NCBI GenBank assembly: GCA_963638365.1
Contig: CAVHRK010000045.1
Coordinates: 40,131-104,130, forward strand
DNA length: 64,000 nt
Origin: Suilimivivens sp963638365
GTDB taxonomy: Bacteria > Bacillota > Clostridia > Lachnospirales > Lachnospiraceae
Direction: 5' to 3'
The translations under genes and the position numbers were made by a program. Shown here piece by piece: positions 61,955-64,000 of the stretch (its first letter is position 1; every line of letters starts with the position of its first letter). The notes below the pieces were generated by a model, which was not told the origin of the DNA, ran no database searches, and saw only the letters and a program-made list of their open reading frames with translations.

Positions 61955-63721
61955 ATGAAAAGAAGATTTCTGTGCGTTGTGATGGCAGTCTGCCTTATGA
62001 CTGCCGTGCTTTCCGGCTGCGGGAATATGCAGAGTGCGGAGCCGGCAGATTCGGACAAAACCGAAGAAGCGATAAGCTCTGAAGAAGTTTCCGCCGAGAA
62101 AACAGAAGAGGCTGCAAATTCAGAAGAACTTCCCGATGAAACGACGAACGGGGAGGGCGAAGAAGCCGCGATGCCGGCGGTTCCCATTGCGGTCACCATC
62201 GAGGATGTGACGGACATCCTCACGGAAGAGCGGGGATGCGAAATTTATGAGTACCCGAAATTCTATCTGAGCGAAGAAGATAAGAATGCATACCCGGAGC
62301 TCAGCAAGGTATTTGAGAGCTATAACAGTGAGATGGACTCTCAAAAGGAAGCAGTACTGGAGCAGCTTGAGAAGAATTATAAAGAAGCAACAGAAAATTC
62401 AGGAGATGCTGATGCATGGCATGAAATGTCCATTGAAATAACGGCCAGGGCGCTGAGGGCAGACAGTAATGTTGTAAGCCTTCTATGCGAATATGATGCG
62501 GCACTTGGCGGTGCACATCCATATTCTTATGTTTACGGCATGAATTACGATGCAAAAACCGGAAAGAAGCTCACGCTTGGCGACGTGGTGAAGGAGAGGG
62601 ACGCCTTCATAAAGCTTGTGTCGGATGCCTTTGTCGAGGCCTACAGCGATACGGACGGATACGATACGCTTAAAAACGCAGGGGAGGCGCTTCAGGAATG
62701 CGACTTCGATTCCGATGAGGGCATCCTCTGGTCGATCGATCCCATGGGCGTCACGGCCTATTTCGAGCCTTATCGTCTCGGCACGTACGCACACGGCGAG
62801 CAGGCGGTCACCATCTACTTTGACGAAGCACCGGAGGTGTTCGAGGAGCGCTATACCATGGCCTGTGAGGATTATGTGCTCCCCATTTCGGAGCGCAAGC
62901 CGCTTAGCATTCCGTCGGCCTCCGGCGGGCGCGAGGAAATCAGCGTGGAGCTGGTCGATTCGAATGAATATGATGTGGATTACTTTGGCGCTTATAAAAT
63001 GGTATACACCATCGGAGATACAACGCTGAAAGCTGAGTGGAACTGCTTCGGTGCAACTGCCTATCTTGTTCATGTGAACGGAAAAAATTATATTTATGCG
63101 TTTCAGGGCGGGGAAAACGACTGGACGTATCTGAGCGTAGTGGATACTGAAGAGAAGGTCCTTGACGATGAGCAAAATGTCGAAGCATGCCTGAAGGAAG
63201 AGTACGAAAGCAACGATACAGAGGATTCCTATGAATGCATTGTGAGAAGCGTTGCATTCACCAATCCGTCCGAGTTTAAAATCGGGTTTGGGGTGGATGT
63301 GATCGGCACGTATCATGTCTACCTGAACTGCAGCGTCGGAAGTAACGGCTATCCGGTGACCGATGATACGCTTTATGCCTCCGGAAGCCACTTTGCATTC
63401 AGGGCGCTCAAGGACATCGAATGCGATACCGTGGATCGGGCAGGAAACGGGAACGGGAAAGCAATCATCCCTGCCGGAAGCTATCTGGCCGTTGTACGTA
63501 CGGACGGAGTAACGATTGCGGATCTCCAGATCATTGACATTTCCTACATAGAAAATCCGGGAGAGGATGAATGGGAGCATCATCTTACGGAGAATATCGA
63601 AAAGATCGCCGATCCGGACGGAACCTTCTATCGCGTAACGGTAGACAGATCGGATTATCCCTATAAGGTCAACGGGGAGGCAGAGAACAGCCTCTTCGGA
63701 GAAATTATGTATGCGGGATAG
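61955..63721 (+). CDS. RsiV-like DUF3298 lipoprotein
   Basis: 588 residues. A signal peptide with lipobox LSGC (Cys at about residue 22) makes it a lipoprotein. An acidic Glu/Ser linker follows, then DUF4163/DUF3298-type domains (about 95-315; GGAHPYSYVYGMNYDAKTGK, LTLGDVV) as in RsiV and PdaC. The rest (about 320-588) is a second, unassigned extracellular part. No enzyme motif was seen. AGGAAGGAG precedes the ATG. The 23 bp site upstream ties it to the two-component system. Confidence 0.85.
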   Translation: MKRRFLCVVMAVCLMTAVLSGCGNMQSAEPADSDKTEEAISSEEVSAEKTEEAANSEELPDETTNGEGEEAAMPAVPIAVTIEDVTDILTEERGCEIYEYPKFYLSEEDKNAYPELSKVFESYNSEMDSQKEAVLEQLEKNYKEATENSGDADAWHEMSIEITARALRADSNVVSLLCEYDAALGGAHPYSYVYGMNYDAKTGKKLTLGDVVKERDAFIKLVSDAFVEAYSDTDGYDTLKNAGEALQECDFDSDEGILWSIDPMGVTAYFEPYRLGTYAHGEQAVTIYFDEAPEVFEERYTMACEDYVLPISERKPLSIPSASGGREEISVELVDSNEYDVDYFGAYKMVYTIGDTTLKAEWNCFGATAYLVHVNGKNYIYAFQGGENDWTYLSVVDTEEKVLDDEQNVEACLKEEYESNDTEDSYECIVRSVAFTNPSEFKIGFGVDVIGTYHVYLNCSVGSNGYPVTDDTLYASGSHFAFRALKDIECDTVDRAGNGNGKAIIPAGSYLAVVRTDGVTIADLQIIDISYIENPGEDEWEHHLTENIEKIADPDGTFYRVTVDRSDYPYKVNGEAENSLFGEIMYAG

Positions 63722-63778
63722 AGAGCCAATCTGCGGAAGCCTCACGGAAAGCAACAGGAAGGGTGGTGACAGAGCAAG

Positions 63779-64000
63779 ATGCGAAGAATCGTGTTGGATG
63801 TGCAGAGCGAGCTGTTTGCGGAGGCAATCACCAGGGTGCTTACGGAAATCAATCCGGATTTTTTAGTGTACCGTTCTGCGAAGCCTGAAGGTACGGTATC
63901 CCTGTGTCGTACCTGCCATGCCAATGTGCTGGTGATGGAGGTCAATCGGCAGGGAGTTTGGAAACTGGGCGAGAGAATCAAGATCCTCAATGAAATAAGG
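63779..64000 (+). CDS. Receiver-like protein, N-terminal part
   Basis: 74 residues before the window ends. The pattern MRRIVLDVQSELFAEAITRVL then ANVLVMEVNR and RIKILNEIR resembles a receiver domain, but the residue at the phospho-Asp position appears to be Glu (VMEVN), and the usual acidic pair after the first strand is not clear. It may be a non-phosphorylated pseudo-receiver or an unrelated fold. The start is ATG 63779 after AGGAAGGGTGG, 57 bp after the lipoprotein, with no terminator between. Confidence 0.55.
   Translation, partial: MRRIVLDVQSELFAEAITRVLTEINPDFLVYRSAKPEGTVSLCRTCHANVLVMEVNRQGVWKLGERIKILNEIR

Noticed and set aside
62483..63754. 423-codon minus-strand frame
   Set aside because: Antisense to the DUF3298 lipoprotein, whose lipobox and domain are clear.
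1..64000. CRISPR array, tRNA or rRNA genes
   Set aside because: I saw no regularly spaced direct repeats, no tRNA cloverleaf with TTC-arm sequence and no rRNA core sequence on either strand; a dedicated scan could still find a tRNA.

Overview
The window looks like chromosomal DNA of a gut-type Lachnospiraceae (Clostridia, Firmicutes). The grounds are the gene set (split birA without a DNA-binding domain, coaX, greA-lysS, a DUF6145-like gene, a lysyl-tRNA synthetase with a C-terminal tRNA-binding domain), strong AGGAGG ribosome sites, sigma-A type promoters and an S-box (SAM-I) riboswitch before metK. I cannot name genus or species from sequence alone. A run of 247 N at 54720-54966 is an assembly gap.

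Region 1 (1-35.4 kb) is mostly core genome. It starts with the end of a UDP-sugar pyrophosphorylase and galE, followed by a roughly 220 bp three-hairpin element with no gene. Next come trhA, a cluster of three multi-membrane-span GT-C (GT39-like) glycosyltransferases, a small alarmone synthetase, a coiled-coil membrane protein, a flavin reductase, dinB, a LysM/G5/M23 wall peptidase, murA, a MazEF-type pair, an HD-GYP protein, SAM riboswitch-metK, dnaE, pfkA, a TrmH-type methyltransferase, proC, a SleB-type wall hydrolase, NfeD plus SPFH proteins, an ornithine carbamoyltransferase, birA, coaX, dusB, greA and lysS. Several gaps carry copies of palindromic repeats.

Region 2 (about 35.4-43.2 kb) is the left part of an integrative conjugative element of the Tn1549-like general type: ParA, ParB, RepA-N initiator, small accessory genes, PcfB and a VirD4 coupling protein that is cut short. 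Codon use already changes inside the 3' part of lysS, so the element boundary may lie within that gene. Three copies of a 25 bp palindrome punctuate the accessory genes.

Region 3 (about 43.2-56.0 kb) is higher in GC and is a mosaic of mobilisable-transposon parts. It holds a stub of a serine recombinase, tnpV, a three-gene minus-strand cluster (sigma-like protein, zinc-finger protein, AlbA/Schlafen-type protein), tnpW plus an intact large serine recombinase, a frameshifted CHC2 primase-like gene, a D5-type helicase, a ParM/ParR pair with GTAC-rich centromere-like DNA, a DUF3847-like gene and a MobA/MobL relaxase broken by the assembly gap.

Region 4 (56.0-64.0 kb) encodes a signalling module on the minus strand (membrane sensor with a degenerate kinase region, PAS histidine kinase, LuxR/NarL response regulator) facing divergent plus-strand genes: a zinc-ribbon membrane protein, a small zinc-ribbon protein, an RsiV-like DUF3298 lipoprotein and the start of a receiver-like protein. 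A 23 bp sequence occurs twice, before the zinc-ribbon membrane gene and before the lipoprotein gene. The copies differ at one base and each lies exactly 20 bp from a candidate -10 box. This is the best candidate here for an undescribed regulon.
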